A DNA stretch of 64,000 bases from Saccopteryx bilineata (lineage: Eukaryota; Chordata; Mammalia; Chiroptera; Emballonuridae), in NCBI RefSeq assembly GCF_036850765.1, contig NC_089493.1, positions 9,549,632-9,613,631 of the forward strand, given 5' to 3'. Position 1 is the stretch's first letter. Each line of letters starts with the position of its first letter. This document shows, one piece after another, positions 43,512 to 54,845 of this stretch. The notes below the pieces were generated by a model. The model ran no database searches. It had not been told where the DNA came from and saw only the letters and a list, made by a program, of their open reading frames with translations. A program made the position numbers and the translations under genes.

Positions 43512-44386
43512 TCTCCTCCTGAGATCTCCAGGACCAGCGTTTTCATTGTCTCCTCCTGAGATCTCCAGGACCAGCGCTTTCATTGCCTCCTCCTGAGATC
43601 TCCAGGACCAGTGCTTTCATTGCCTCCTCCTGAGATCTCCAGGACCAGTGCTTTCATAGCGCTCCTCCTGAGATCTCCAGGACCAGTGCTTTCATTGCCT
43701 CCTCCTGAGATCTCCAGGACCAGCGCTTTCATTGCCTCCTCCTGAGATCTCCAGGACCAGCGCTTTCATTGCCTCCTCCTGAGATCTCCAGGACCAGCGG
43801 TTTCATTGCGCTCCTCCTGAGATCTCCAGGTCCAGCGGTTTCATTGCGCTCCTCCTGAGATCTCCAGGACCAGCGGTTTCATTGCGCTCCTCCTGAGATC
43901 TCCAGGACCAGCGCTTTCATTGCCTCCTCCTGAGATCTCCAGGACCAGCGCTTTCATTGCGCTCCTCCTGAGATCTCCAGGACCAGCGCTTTCATTGCGC
44001 TCCTCCTGAGATCTCCAGGACCAGCGGTTTCATAGCGCTCCTCCTGAGATCTCCAGGACCAGCGGTTTCATTGCGCTCCTCCTGAGATCTCCAGGACCAG
44101 CGGTTTCATTGCGCTCCTCCTGAGATCTCCAGGACCAGCGGTTTCATTGCGCTCCTCCTGAGATCTCCAGGACCAGCGCTTTCATTGTCTCCTCCTGAGA
44201 TCTCCAGGACCAGCGGTTTCATTGCGCTCCTCCTGAGATCTCCAGGACCAGCATTTTCATTGCGCTCCTCCTGAGATCTCCAGGTCCAGCGCTTTCATTG
44301 CCTCCTCCTGAGATCTCCAGGACCAGCGCTTTCATTGCGCTCCTCCTGAGATCTCCAGGACCAGCGCTTTCATTGTCTCCTCCTGT
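43512..44386. repeat. 37/38-bp minisatellite, 23 copies
   Basis: Each unit has the constant core CTCCTCCTGAGATCTCCAGG followed by ACCAGCG(C/G)TTTCATTG. Two length forms exist: CATTGCCTCC (37 bp) and CATTGCGCTCC (38 bp). The forms are clustered: the first third is mostly 37-mers and the middle mostly 38-mers. Frames therefore shift between units, and the short minus-strand frames (MKALVLEISGG) do not extend. The repeat ends abruptly in CTCCTCCTGTTGGC. Confidence 0.97.
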
Positions 44387-46369
44387 TGGCTTGGGGCTTT
44401 CTAGTCCTTCTCGGGATGGCCACTCCCGCACTGAGCAGAGCCTTGGCCAAGCGCTCTGCCCGCTTCGAGCCTCCATTTCCCCACTTGAAAGCAGAGACTG
44501 CAAGGCTAAGCTAGCTGACCGGCAGGTATGGAATGAGAGCACAGGTGTGTGGCCTCTCCCCCAGCAGACGACCTGCCTGATCAGCCGGGGTCTATCCCCT
44601 CTCCCCAGACCTCTCCTTTGTAGCACGACTCTGGTTGTGGTTCTGGGGTGACCGGGCGGGTTTTACTCATGGTCAGGGTTACAGAGGCTTTGCATATTTG
44701 TGTGGGCAGCTAAGCAGCCGTCCCCGAATGAGCCCCTGCACAAAGAGTCCACACAGCACTTCCCTCTCCGCCCACCAGCAAGGTCCACCTCTGGCTCAAT
44801 GGAGCGCTTGTGGCTCACATTGTGCATTGTGTGAGGCCCGCGCAGCCACTAGCGAAGGTCCTTAGATCAAGGCCCCGCCGGGGGTGGGTGGTGTGTGCTG
44901 GGCACGCAGGCTGCCTCCCTGAAGCCTCAGCTCCTCCGTGGATTTGCCCCAGGGCCTAGACCGTGGGCACTTCCCGAGGGAAAGCCTTCCCTGGCATCTC
45001 TCTGCCGCTCCTGAAGGCACGCACCATCCTTGGCTAACAGCTCCGACGTCAGAGGGCAGCCCAGGCCCACTCGATCAAAGCCTCGCCTTCCCCAGCAGAA
45101 CCCTGAACTGAAATGACCCTCGGGGCCAAGGTGGAATGAACTCGACGCTGAAGCCAAATGTTTGTTTTCCACTGAACCGGAACAACACTCATGCGCTTTC
45201 CAAAATCATTCACTGGGAACACTTTGCATTTGTTTATTCATCTACTAAATGCTTACTGGCCACTGTCCTGTGGGTCAGACACGGTTCAAGGCATGGGGGA
45301 TATCCGGGAATAAGCTGTGAGGTGGGCTCGGGCCACAGAGGACAGGCCCACCCAAATCACAGCTCTACCAACACTGCATTCATGGGGCGGGGCTGTCCCC
45401 TAAACAAAATCAGAATAGTGATGCCAAAAGAATGGGGAGCCAGCACTGAGCAGGCAACACTGGGCTACCACGTTCACCTTAGCAACCCCAGCACCTGGCT
45501 CCATATCTAGTGCATAATAGATGCTCAAGAAATATTTGTTTAATGAGTGAGCAAACAAAGGAATAACGGCATGAATGAATGAATGAACTAATGAGTGAGG
45601 GGATGATGGGACAATGAAGGGCACATGTGCCGGCGTGTGATGACACCTGTGGGTACTACAGCACTTGAACTCTCCTCCACTCCACCAGGCTTTTCTCTTC
45701 TTGGGAGTCTTTGCGAGCCTGGATTCTAGGACCTATAGAATCTTAATCCCCTGATCCTGGCAGTTTAAGAACATCACACACTCTGAACAGGATCCATGGT
45801 AATTCCTAGAAACACTCCAGAAGTAGCAGCTCCCTAGCCCTGCTTGATTTTAAATTAAGTTTTCAGGGGTAGGGTGGTACGGGAGACAGAAGGCGGGGGG
45901 GGGGTCCCTCAGAGGTCAGAGGCAGCAGGGGGGTGCTGGTGTTTGCTGAGTCAGCCAGCGGTTCAGCAGAAGGCGGCAGGAAAACACTTGGTCTGCTGGA
46001 GGCCACACTGCACCCGTGGCAGGTGCATCTACACACGCCTGCCCAAAGGCTGCCCATAAAGACCAGTAGACCGTGGTGTTCTTACACGGCCTCCTGAAAG
46101 TAAATGGATAGACATGGCCAACCCCGGAACAAGAGATCCTGCTAGTTCACATCATGGTGTGACGCCCCTCCCAGCTGCAACAGGATAGGGGTTTGCAATA
46201 TTCAGTGGAGTCTTTGATGCCTTTGCAGTTTGTGAGAATGTACACAATGAAGGAAAATTAAAAGCAAATTGTGTCAGGATGTATTCATAGCTGGAAACAT
46301 CCTAACAATTATCTGGGAGTACCTGAAGTCAACAACTGCTTCCCAGACAAGAAGGGGAAGGGTATATGG
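44387..46369. other. Intergenic, mostly unique
   Basis: LINE-type tails at 45225-45320 and 45500-45600. A possible conserved block at 46180-46330. A C/G run near 45892-45905. No gene. Confidence 0.5.
45500..45600 (+). mobile_element. L2-type LINE 3' end
   Basis: ggctccatatctagtgcata, atagatgctcaagaaatatt and tgtttaatgagtgagcaaac, followed by ATGAATGA repeats, as in L2 3' ends. Confidence 0.6.
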
Positions 46370-46685
46370 CAGAGGTCGGGAATCTTTTTGGCTGAGAGAG
46401 CCATGAACATCACATATTTTAAAATGTAATTCCATGAGAGCCATACAACGACCCGTGTACCTTATGCATTATCCAATAAAAATTTGGTGTTGTCCTGGAG
46501 GACAGCTGTGATTGGCTCTAGCCACCCGCAACCATGAACATGAGCGGTAGGAAATGAATGGATTGTAATACATGAGTATGTTTTATATTTTTAACATTTT
46601 TTTAAATTATAGATTTGTCTGTGAGCCAGATGCAGCCATCAAAAGAGCCACATCTGGCTCACGAGCCATAGGTTCCCGATCCTTG
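46370..46685. mobile_element. 316-bp non-autonomous hAT element
   Basis: Termini CAGAGGTCGGGAATC and GGTTCCCGATCCTTG are imperfect inverted repeats. Eight-base target duplication GTATATGG/GTATATAG, one mismatch, at 46362-46369 and 46686-46693. Subterminal copies of agagccatgaacatcacata and cacatctggctcacgagcca also face each other. Eight-base duplications and CAG-type ends are hAT hallmarks. No transposase. Confidence 0.9.
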
Positions 46686-47029
46686 GTATATAGGGAAGGG
46701 AAGGTCATTCATGCCGAGCACCTACTGTACACTAAGGCTGTAAAAGGCACTGTCCCTTAATTATGCACTTGTGTCCCTGCGACAGTCTGGAGACTCATGT
46801 CCCTTCTCACACTCTATCAGAGCCTTACCGCAGTCTACTTCCCGTTCCTCTCTCCTAGCCTTTTTGCTAACTTGTCATAGAATTTCACTTCTCTATTGTT
46901 ATCAACTGCACAGTACAGTATAGCGTTAGTATTTTTACTTTGAATATTTAATTACCTTTTAAAAGGACTTTTTGAAAGAAAAATATATCTTATATTTACC
47001 CACATCGCTGTCATTTCTAACATTCTTCA
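46686..47029. other. Intergenic unique sequence
   Basis: AT-rich spacer before L1 sequence. Nothing recognised. Confidence 0.5.
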
Positions 47030-47720
47030 TTCATTTAAAAAGAGTAACTATGTCAAGTATTGCCAAGGATGTGGAGCTATTAAAATTCTTGTGCACTGTT
47101 GGTGGGAATGTAAAATAGTATAACCATTCTGGAAAACAGTTTGGTGATTTCAAGCTAACATTACACCTACAACCAACTGTCCTACCCCCTAGGAATGTAT
47201 GCAGAACAGATGTAAGCGTATTTTCCACACAAAGACAAATACATGAATGCTCATAGTGCTCTTGTTTGTAACAGCCTAAAGTGGACACAATCTCGGTTTT
47301 CATCAGTAGATGAACAGATAAACAAACAAACGGTGGTACCTCTATATAACAGAACAGTACTCAGCAATAAATAGGAATGCATTATTGACACCTGAGATAA
47401 CATTGGTGAAGTATCAAGTAATTATGCTATAAGAAAAGAGCTAGAAAGAAAAAAGGAGCACATACTGTACATTTCCACTCGTGTAAAATTCTAGAAAATG
47501 CAGGCTAATCTCTAGTGACAGAAAGCAGACCCCTAACCACCTGGGACAGAGGATGGGACAGGTGAATAGATTTCAAAGGAGCAAAAAGAAACTCTTGATG
47601 GTGATTAGTAACTCCATGATGCTACTTGTGGTGATTTTTTTTATTGTTATGTACATATGTTAAAATTCTTCTGAGTTTACATGTTTAAAATGTAATTTAT
47701 ATGACTGTAAAAAATGTATT
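47030..47720 (+). mobile_element. L1 LINE fragment (ORF2 3' end and 3' UTR)
   Basis: Sense L1 phrases: ttcttgtgcactgttggtgg, gaatgtaaaatagtataacc, attctggaaaacagtttggt, cagaacagtactcagcaata, aataggaatgcattattgac, agtgacagaaagcagacccc. Frames broken throughout. Confidence 0.88.
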
Positions 47721-48154
47721 GGATGAGTTTAAAGCAGATTGGATATGGCAGAAGAAATGATAGGGAACTGGCAGAAAACACAATAAAAATGATCCAAGCT
47801 GAAAAATAATTAATAGTAATAATAATAATAACAATAATAAAATAATGAAGAGAGGCTAAATGGTCAGAGGAGCAGGTCAACATACATTCAATCAATCCCA
47901 TAAGAAGAGAATGAAAAGGAGACTAAAAGTACGGAAAGAGATAATAGCCACATTTTTTCATTTCAAATTCTCAACAAACTATTGATCCAAAAAAGGTCAA
48001 CAAACTCCAAGCAGGAAGACTCTGAAAAAACCCACATCACCATCAAACGTCTGAGGACCAAAAATAAAGAGAAAATCTTTAAAAAGCATTTGAAAGGATT
48101 AACAAAGTATCCAAATCCCCAGCTACATTGAGGGAAAAAAAAGAATGAGAAAAA

Positions 48155-48199
<45 letters not shown>

Positions 48200-48345
48200 C
48201 ATTGCTACAGATGCTACAAACATTTAATGGGTAATGGTGAATAATTTCATGGCAATAAAATGGACAGTTTCGATAAAATGGACCAATTGCTTGTAGAGCA
48301 CACCCTGTTAAAACTGACTCAAGAAGAAATAGAACACCTGCAGTG
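47721..48345 (+). mobile_element. L1 LINE fragment (ORF1/ORF2 pieces)
   Basis: Sense L1-like phrases: attcaatcaatcccataaga, agagataatagccacatttt, ctgaggaccaaaaataaaga and gaaaatctttaaaaagcatt, then atggcaataaaatggacagt and actgactcaagaagaaatag from ORF2. Broken by an ATA run (47810-47845) and the CA microsatellite. Non-coding remnant. Confidence 0.7.
48156..48197. repeat. (CA)n microsatellite
   Basis: About 21 uninterrupted CA units inside L1-derived sequence. Confidence 0.97.
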
Positions 48346-48499
48346 AGTTAGTCCTCCTGCTCTTGCACACAACTGCCTGTCCCTCTGGCTCCAGACGCCA
48401 CACATCTTGTATCTGCCACCGAGCCCTGTCTTAGGACAGCTAGTAAACAAATGTTATTGATTGCTGTATTTTATTTTATAGATTTATATCACCTAGTAT

Positions 48500-48600
48500 A
48501 GATTTGTTCATTCATTGATTCAACAAAGGTTTATTTTGCACCTACTAGGTATCAGGCACTGTGTTAGGTAGTAAACTCATAACAGCTAATTATAGTAATT
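48500..48600 (+). mobile_element. Ancient LINE-type fragment (family uncertain)
   Basis: ttcattcattgattcaacaa, aggtttattttgcacctact and aggtatcaggcactgtgtta. Same old repeat type as at 6375. Confidence 0.5.
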
Positions 48601-49409
48601 AATGGATAATTAAGTTTGATCATTTAGGTTTATTCTTATTAAAAACTGGGCCTTGGATTCTCGGTGTGGGACACAGTCCATCATTATGACATTGTTTCTG
48701 TGGATAAATCAGATTTGGTTGATGTTATTTCTATGCAGTATCTTTGAATTGGAAATCAAGTTTATCATAAACTTAAGGATTGTCTGTATTCTGTTGAGTC
48801 AGTAGAAGCATGTATCATATGATTAAGAAAGTTTTTAACCACAGGTAAAAGATGGTCAAGGTTTAAAAACAACTGGCAGTTATCTGAGTAATAAATACCC
48901 TTGGAGACTGATTCTCGAACAATATGCTTCCTATTGCCAGGGTCATGTGGTCCGCCTGCTGTGGTGTTGTCCTTCACACAATGATGGGAGGGAGGTGAGG
49001 ATGCCACTGATGCTGGGAAGGTGGAGGGTAGATTGAGGAAGAAACTTGGGTCCTCAGGTGAGCAGCTTTAAATCCCAGCTCTGTTCAATAAGGCGTTTCA
49101 CAGTAATAGCCACCCGCAGGGTGTTTGAGGATTGTTGGAGAAAGGGCAGTTAGACCTGCCTTGAGTATGGCTTATGCTGGTCCAGCCCCCTTCTCTCACC
49201 TGGCCCGTAGGTATCAAAACAGCTAGCCAGAAGGGCCTGAAAACACCTCCCTGCTGTGCTCTGGTCCCATACCTCCACACAGGGCATAATCCATCCTCAC
49301 TGGCCCAAGAACCACCATAAACTATTAAGGAGCAGCTATTTGTAAGTTTAGAATAATATCCATGGCTTTACCTGCACATGCAATTTACTGCTTGTAAAGC
49401 CCTACCTCT

Positions 49410-49570
49410 TACCCTGTTTGACTTTCACAACCACCTTCTAAGGGTCTTAGAAGGGTAAGAATCGCATGCCCATTTCACAGACGTGAAAACTGTTCTCAAA
49501 GGGAAGTGAGATTTGCCCGGGGTCTACAGTCATAGCACAGCTGGCTCAGACTTGCCCAGTCTGTGTCCTC
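49410..49570 (-). mobile_element. MIR SINE fragment
   Basis: Reverse MIR: ttgactttcacaaccacctt, gcccatttcacagacgtgaa, aagtgagatttgcccggggt, catagcacagctggctcaga. Confidence 0.65.
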
Positions 49571-51111
49571 CATACCACTGATTCATTTGTTCCCTCTAAA
49601 TGGGGAAGCTGATGTGCAAAATTTTTATAGATGCTGGAGGCTGAGCTGGGGCTCTCTTGTCCTATAACGGGCATTTGCAAATAGACCTGGAGCCAGGTGG
49701 GGCCAGTATAATGTTAAGCAAATAGGCCTGTCTTTTCCATAGATCATTTCTACAGGTCATTTCCTGGAATCCAGGCCAAGCAGGTGAGATGGCGGGGATT
49801 CCACTGTAAGGGAGCCCAGAGCAGCCCTGGGGGTGGCGAGACTTTAGGGGTGTGCCTCTGGTTGACTCTCCAGACCCATGTCAACATCTGGAGGGTGTCC
49901 AAAGGCTAAGATGTGTTTCCCAGGGTGACACAGCTAGACAGAAGGAAGGCAACTTGCCCCAGAAGAAGGGGGTGCTGAGCAGCTGTCTGGGCCGAGGTCT
50001 TCCCACTGCGCGCCTGTCCCCCACTCCTGCCCCTGCTCTCTGATCGTGCAGATGACAAAGGCACCAGGCTGCGTTTCCCAGGGGTTCATGTCTCTGGAGG
50101 CCTTAGTCCCCGCTCTGTTTCTCTGGGGCTTCCTGACATGTGGGTGTTTGGCATTTTCTCCCCCATTTAATTTTGAATGAAATTAAAGCAAGCATGAAAT
50201 ATGCTTCTTTTTGGAAGCAGAAAAACCCAGGCATCTTTCTTCCGTCTCTTCTCCCCAGCCTAAATCTGGGGTATATTTCTGACCTCTTGTGTCTTCTGAA
50301 TTCCTTCTGGCACCTCCATCCCAAGTGCAAGGTCTAAGTACCCACCCCCACCCCAGGACTATTGCACTGCCTTTGGTCTCACCCTCGGTCCCTTCAAAGC
50401 CTCTCCCAACTAGCATTCGATGAGCCCCAAGCACTCCCCCCCTCCCCCCGACTGGAGGAAAGGCTAGGGATGGGGGTACAGAAGGGCTCAGCGTACAGGG
50501 GCCACACCCTCCAGTCCTCTGGTCTTTCCTCGGTGTCCTGGTGGGTGAGCACAGAGCTTACAGAATCAGTTGTCCTCCACCTCCTTTGCAAGTTCCATCC
50601 GGTGGCCTGGTATCCTCTCCGGAATGCAGGAGTCTGTTCTTGAGCGTAAAATGGAGAGTACAATAATTCTGCCTAAACACCAGAGGATAGAATGTTCTCT
50701 TCATTTAAAAGGGCCCAGCACACAGCAACCACACAGTAAACATCCCTGTTTAACTCCCTGGGTAAACGTCACCACTTCTAGGCACTGTCATTACTGTCCA
50801 GGCTTGGCCCTTGAAGGTCTGCCCTCCATTTATGGTTGACATTCCACAGATGCCTTGTGGTTTCCTGCCTTTGTCCGAATGGTTTCATCTGCCCTGGATG
50901 CCTGCTCATCCCAGCCCAGACGACCTCACCAAGCCCTTCGAGCCCCATCTGCCCACGGCCACACCAGCAGGCTGGTCCACGCCACCCAGGGTGAAGGTGA
51001 CCCTCTCTTATTCTGATGTTCCCTGAAGCATATAATCTCTCCTGCCTTCACCCTGCCACTAACCCACCCCCCACCAGGTCTCCACCTGCGGCCATATCCC
51101 CTGTACATGTG

Positions 51112-51163
51112 CGCGCACACACTCACACTCACACACTCACACACACACACACACACACACACA
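51112..51163. repeat. (CA)n microsatellite
   Basis: CA run with CTCACA interruptions, preceded by a GCGCGC head. Confidence 0.95.
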
Positions 51164-51379
51164 ACTTTGAACGAGGTCTACCCTTTCACATAGTCCTAGT
51201 GTGCCCGTATTCAGCAGGGATGGTTGAATGAACAATTGATGAGTGAATGGATGCATTAGGACATTGAAAAAATCAAGCAATTACTCCATCGATGTGCTAG
51301 AAAAAGAAGTAAAATCCTCCTCAGTGACTCTTTCCTTAAGTTACCATCTCAGCTGAGCTTTTCAGTGAGATTTCAGTCA

Positions 51380-51612
51380 CATCTAAAATGCAGTGGCTAA
51401 CATAAAGCATAGAAAATGTAGTCAATAATATTATAATAACTCTGTATGACGTCAGATGGGCACAAGACTTAATGGGGTGATCACTCTATAAATGTCTCAT
51501 TACACTGTTGTAACCTGAAACTAATATACTATTATATGTCAACTGTAATTTGAAAAATACATTTAAAAAAACAGAGTTTAAAGAAACCCTCACTGACAAA
51601 AATAAATAGATA
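51380..51612 (+). mobile_element. L1 LINE 3' UTR end
   Basis: gtagtcaataatattataat, aactctgtatgacgtcagat, ttaatggggtgatcactcta, gttgtaacctgaaactaata and ctattatatgtcaactgtaa, a laurasiatherian-type L1 3' end, followed by an A-rich tail. Confidence 0.85.
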
Positions 51613-51800
51613 AAATAAAATTAATCTCCAGATCTTCTCTGCCAGCGCACACAGAAAGATTATCTAGATTTTTCTACCCCATTCACCTGCAAACATAAAC
51701 CAGAGCATGGTAGCAAGAGTATGTTTCTCTCCAGGCCTTTCCAGCAAAGCATCCAAGCGCCCTAACGCTCCAAACCCCGAGGCTGTGAGGCCATTACAGC

Positions 51801-51906
51801 CAGTACTTTGAGTGACGATGGTTGTTTCTTCACTCCTCCCTGGAGTCACCGTCCAGTACTTTGAGTGATGGTGGTTGTTTCTTCACTCCTCCCTGGAGTC
51901 ACCGTT
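51801..51906. repeat. 53-bp tandem duplication (two copies)
   Basis: Two adjacent 53-bp copies beginning CAGTACTTTGAGTGA and ending CTGGAGTCACCGT. They differ at essentially one internal base (ACGATGG/ATGGTGG region) and the final junction base, so the duplication is recent. Confidence 0.93.
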
Positions 51907-52049
51907 GGGAGATTCGGGAAGCGCAGGGCCCTATTCCCTGGGGAGCGCTGCTGGCTGGAATGATACGCGTTGCGTCGGACACTGACTGTGCTCTGTCCTT
52001 GGCACTTCACCAAGGGAACTGATTTACCCACTCTCACTTTTAGGCAATA

Positions 52050-52690
52050 GTCTCTAGACTTCCAGTTCGCCAAATCCAGCGTCAGTTTTCATCCTCATCT
52101 TCCTGGCAGCATTTAACACAATGGTGACTATTTCCTCCACCTTGAAACACTCTGTTCGCTTCCTCTCTGGGACACCACAGCATCCTGCTTCCCTCCTCCT
52201 GAGCTGGTGCTCCTGGTGGATCCTGTCCTCCTCCGGTCTCGTCTTCCTCTCCCTCCCTTCCCCCTCCTTTCCGCTCCTCTTCCTACAGTCACTTCCTCGG
52301 GCACCTTGTCCTTTCTCAGGGCATTAAATATGATTTTGTACCGGTGGCTCTAAAATATTTATCTCCAGCCCTGTCCTCCCTTATGAGCTTCAGATTCACA
52401 AAGCCAACTGCCTATTGGCGCGTGCGCGCAAGCGCGCGCACACACACACACACCCCCTTGGATCTCTCAAGTGGATTCCTGGTTCCCACTGCTCACATCT
52501 TCACACTTCAACCTGTCCCAGTCTCAGTAAGTGACAGCATCATTTACCCAAATGTTCAAGCCAAACCCCTCACACCATCAGTCCTGCCTCCCCAGACCCC
52601 ACAGTACCCAGTGCCATTGGCAGGACCTTCAGGTTTTCCAAAACCATTGTATTTAATATGGATTTGCACCAGCAGTGGCTGCATATCCTC
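52050..52690 (+). mobile_element. L2 LINE fragment (reverse-transcriptase region)
   Basis: L2 ORF phrases in sense: cttcctggcagcatttaaca, caatggtgactatttcctcc, accttgaaacactctgttcg, tttatctccagccctgtcct, cccagtctcagtaagtgaca. The first corresponds to the conserved L2 'SAAFDTVDH' reverse-transcriptase stretch, here degraded. Interrupted by a CG/CA alternating run. Confidence 0.7.
52419..52453. repeat. Alternating GC/CA run
   Basis: GCGCGTGCGCGCAAGCGCGC followed by CACACA units: continuous purine-pyrimidine alternation inside an L2 remnant. Confidence 0.9.
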
Positions 52691-52699
52691 GTAAAGGCG

Positions 52700-52890
52700 T
52701 GGTAGGCTCTGTTTTATGTCATTTTAGTCGTTCTGATGGCTGCTGCAGAATCTCAGTGTAACTCTTTATATCCCTCACGATGTCAGCACCTCCTCCGGCT
52801 TAGTGCCCAGTTGGATGTCCTCTTCTGTGAAGAGTCCATTCAATAATTTTACCCATTTGAAAAACAGATTTCTCTTTCTCTTATTGATTT
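52700..52890 (-). mobile_element. L1 LINE fragment, antisense
   Basis: cattttagtcgttctgatgg, tggatgtcctcttctgtgaa, gagtccattcaataatttta and cccatttgaaaaacagattt match antisense L1 ORF2. Confidence 0.6.
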
Positions 52891-53440
52891 GTGTAAACTT
52901 ACTAAATATTTTTGATACGAATCCTTAAACGTTGAAAACAATATAATAAAGTTTCTAGAAGAAAAAATAGAATATCGCTTTGACCTTTGTATAAATTAAG
53001 ATGAAGAATACTAACTATAAAGAAAAAAATAGAGAAATTGAATTAGATTAAAATCAAGAACCTCTGTTCACTAAAAGACAGTTTTAAGAGAGTCAAAAGG
53101 CAAGCCATAAAGTCAGAGAAGATACTAGTTATTTATATATGTCCAACACGCACATTTTTTGGCCACATCTACTAAAGTTGACTATATGTATATGTGCGTG
53201 TGTGTGTGTGTGTGTGAGTGTGTGTATATATATATATATATATATTATGAACATGTACTTACACACTCCTAGGTATGTACCTAACAGAAATGCTTGCATA
53301 TATGTATATATATTATATAAATATATGTATGTAGAAAAAAAATGTGAACAAAAATATTATGAGAGAGATTATTATTAATAACCCCAACCTGGGAACTACC
53401 CAAATGTCTATCAACAATAAAATGGAGAAAGAAATTAAGG
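52891..53440 (+). mobile_element. L1 LINE fragment (ORF2 3' part)
   Basis: Sense L1: aaagtttctagaagaaaaaa, aatcaagaacctctgttcac, aaaagacagttttaagagag, tcaaaaggcaagccataaag and aacctgggaactacccaaat. Interrupted by a GT/AT microsatellite. No intact frame. Confidence 0.8.
53191..53246. repeat. (GT)n(TA)n compound microsatellite
   Basis: GT run followed directly by a TA run inside the L1 fragment. Confidence 0.95.
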
Positions 53441-53824
53441 TCTAGTCATGTCATGGTTATTGGAAGGGGAAAAAACTGAAGCAAAGAATCTGCAAAATCC
53501 TGTCACACCAGTCCTAGGAGCACTGTCTCGTCGCTGGGGGACCGAGTGTGAGCCAGCCTGTGCTCATAAAAGCACACATTCTCCGTTCACCCCCCCCCCC
53601 AGCCCTTCCTGGGGCCTCACTGCAGAGAACATGCCCCAGGCTGCCACCCATCAGTGCCAGCCACCACCCACACACCTGAGCTTTCCAGAAACTGTCACTG
53701 TCCACAAAGAGAGTGAGTGCCAGCTCACTGGCTCTGGGTCGGCCCTTCCTGGGCTTTATGACATCAATCCTCCCCAGCCCCTGCCAGGTAAACATCCTCC
53801 TCCCCCTTGTTGTTTACCGAGGGA

Positions 53825-53935
53825 ACTGCAGTCAGGGTAAAGGGCCCTGGAAACTTGCCCAAGGTGACTGGCACAGTGGGATTTGAACCCCTGATCAGTC
53901 CTGCTGATGCCGAAGCCCATGTGGTCTCTTGCACA
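53825..53935 (-). mobile_element. MIR SINE fragment
   Basis: Reverse MIR: ggaaacttgcccaaggtgac, tggcacagtgggatttgaac, ccctgatcagtcctgctgat. Confidence 0.65.
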
Positions 53936-54664
53936 GTATAAGTCCCTCTGCCTGGAGCACAAGGGGGGGGGGTCCCTGCTTTCAGAGCTGCTGAGCCCGA
54001 GGGCCAGCTCTGACCCCCACCGCCTGGCAGCCAGCACCATGTGTCTCATTCCATGCTCCTGGGGCTGGAATGAGATTTCAGGGAAGGTCCCGTTGACACT
54101 GGCCTGCTCACAGTGAATTATTTCCATGGCCCGAGGTGGAGGAAGAGACAATTCTCCCTTGCAGCTTCAGAGCCCAGCCTCCTCTTGAAACGCTTCACTA
54201 AAGGCAGGGAGCAGCACCGCACATGTAGCTATACATATAGGCGGAGACTCGGTTGTAAAGATTCATAATTGTGAAAAAGGAGAGGAGGAGGTGGCCATAG
54301 AGCTATTTCGAGGGAGTTGACACAGAAGGACGAGAGACAATAAAAACCACCTTGGCTTCCAGCACGGCAGTTTGCAGAGTTCTGTGTACAGAAGCCTCTG
54401 GCAAGAGGAAGATAAAGATGTAAGAATTTCTCGTTAAATGACTTTCTCAACTGCAGTGCAAAGGTCTCCGGGTGTGTGCCCAGTGCACCTCACCCCGGAG
54501 GGAGGGCAGCAGTGGGCAGCGGGGGGAGGGGCACGCTCTCGAGAGCAGGCAGTTCAGGTCAGTGCTCATGTCCTGCAGGAGGAGAGGCCGGGGGTCCTGA
54601 GTCAGCCCCGACATTGGGGACCCTCGTGTGCTCTCCGTGGCTACGCAAGCCTCTCAGGCTGGCG

Positions 54665-54845
54665 GCCCAGTGTGGTGGCTAAGGGCAGGCACTTCGGTGA
54701 CAGGCGTGGTTCACATCCTGGCTCTGCCCTTAACTGGCTGTGACCCTGAGCAAGTGGCTTGGCCTCCCCGGGTTGGGAAAGCGCAGATGATAGTGTCTGT
54801 CGTGCAGGACCTCAGGGGGAAGAAAATGAGATGATCCATAAAACA
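54665..54845 (+). mobile_element. MIR SINE
   Basis: Forward MIR: agtgtggtggctaagggcag, gttcacatcctggctctgcc, cttaactggctgtgaccctg, agcaagtggcttggcctccc. Confidence 0.75.

Larger units (their letters stand above)
48346..51379. other. Intergenic, mostly unique
   Basis: Contains an old LINE-type tail (48500-48600), a MIR (49410-49570), an L2-like stretch (about 50815-51030) and a CA repeat (51112-51163). No gene supported. Confidence 0.5.

Noticed and set aside
47030..48345. Active L1 with ORF2
   Set aside because: Pieces are out of order, broken by microsatellites and stops.
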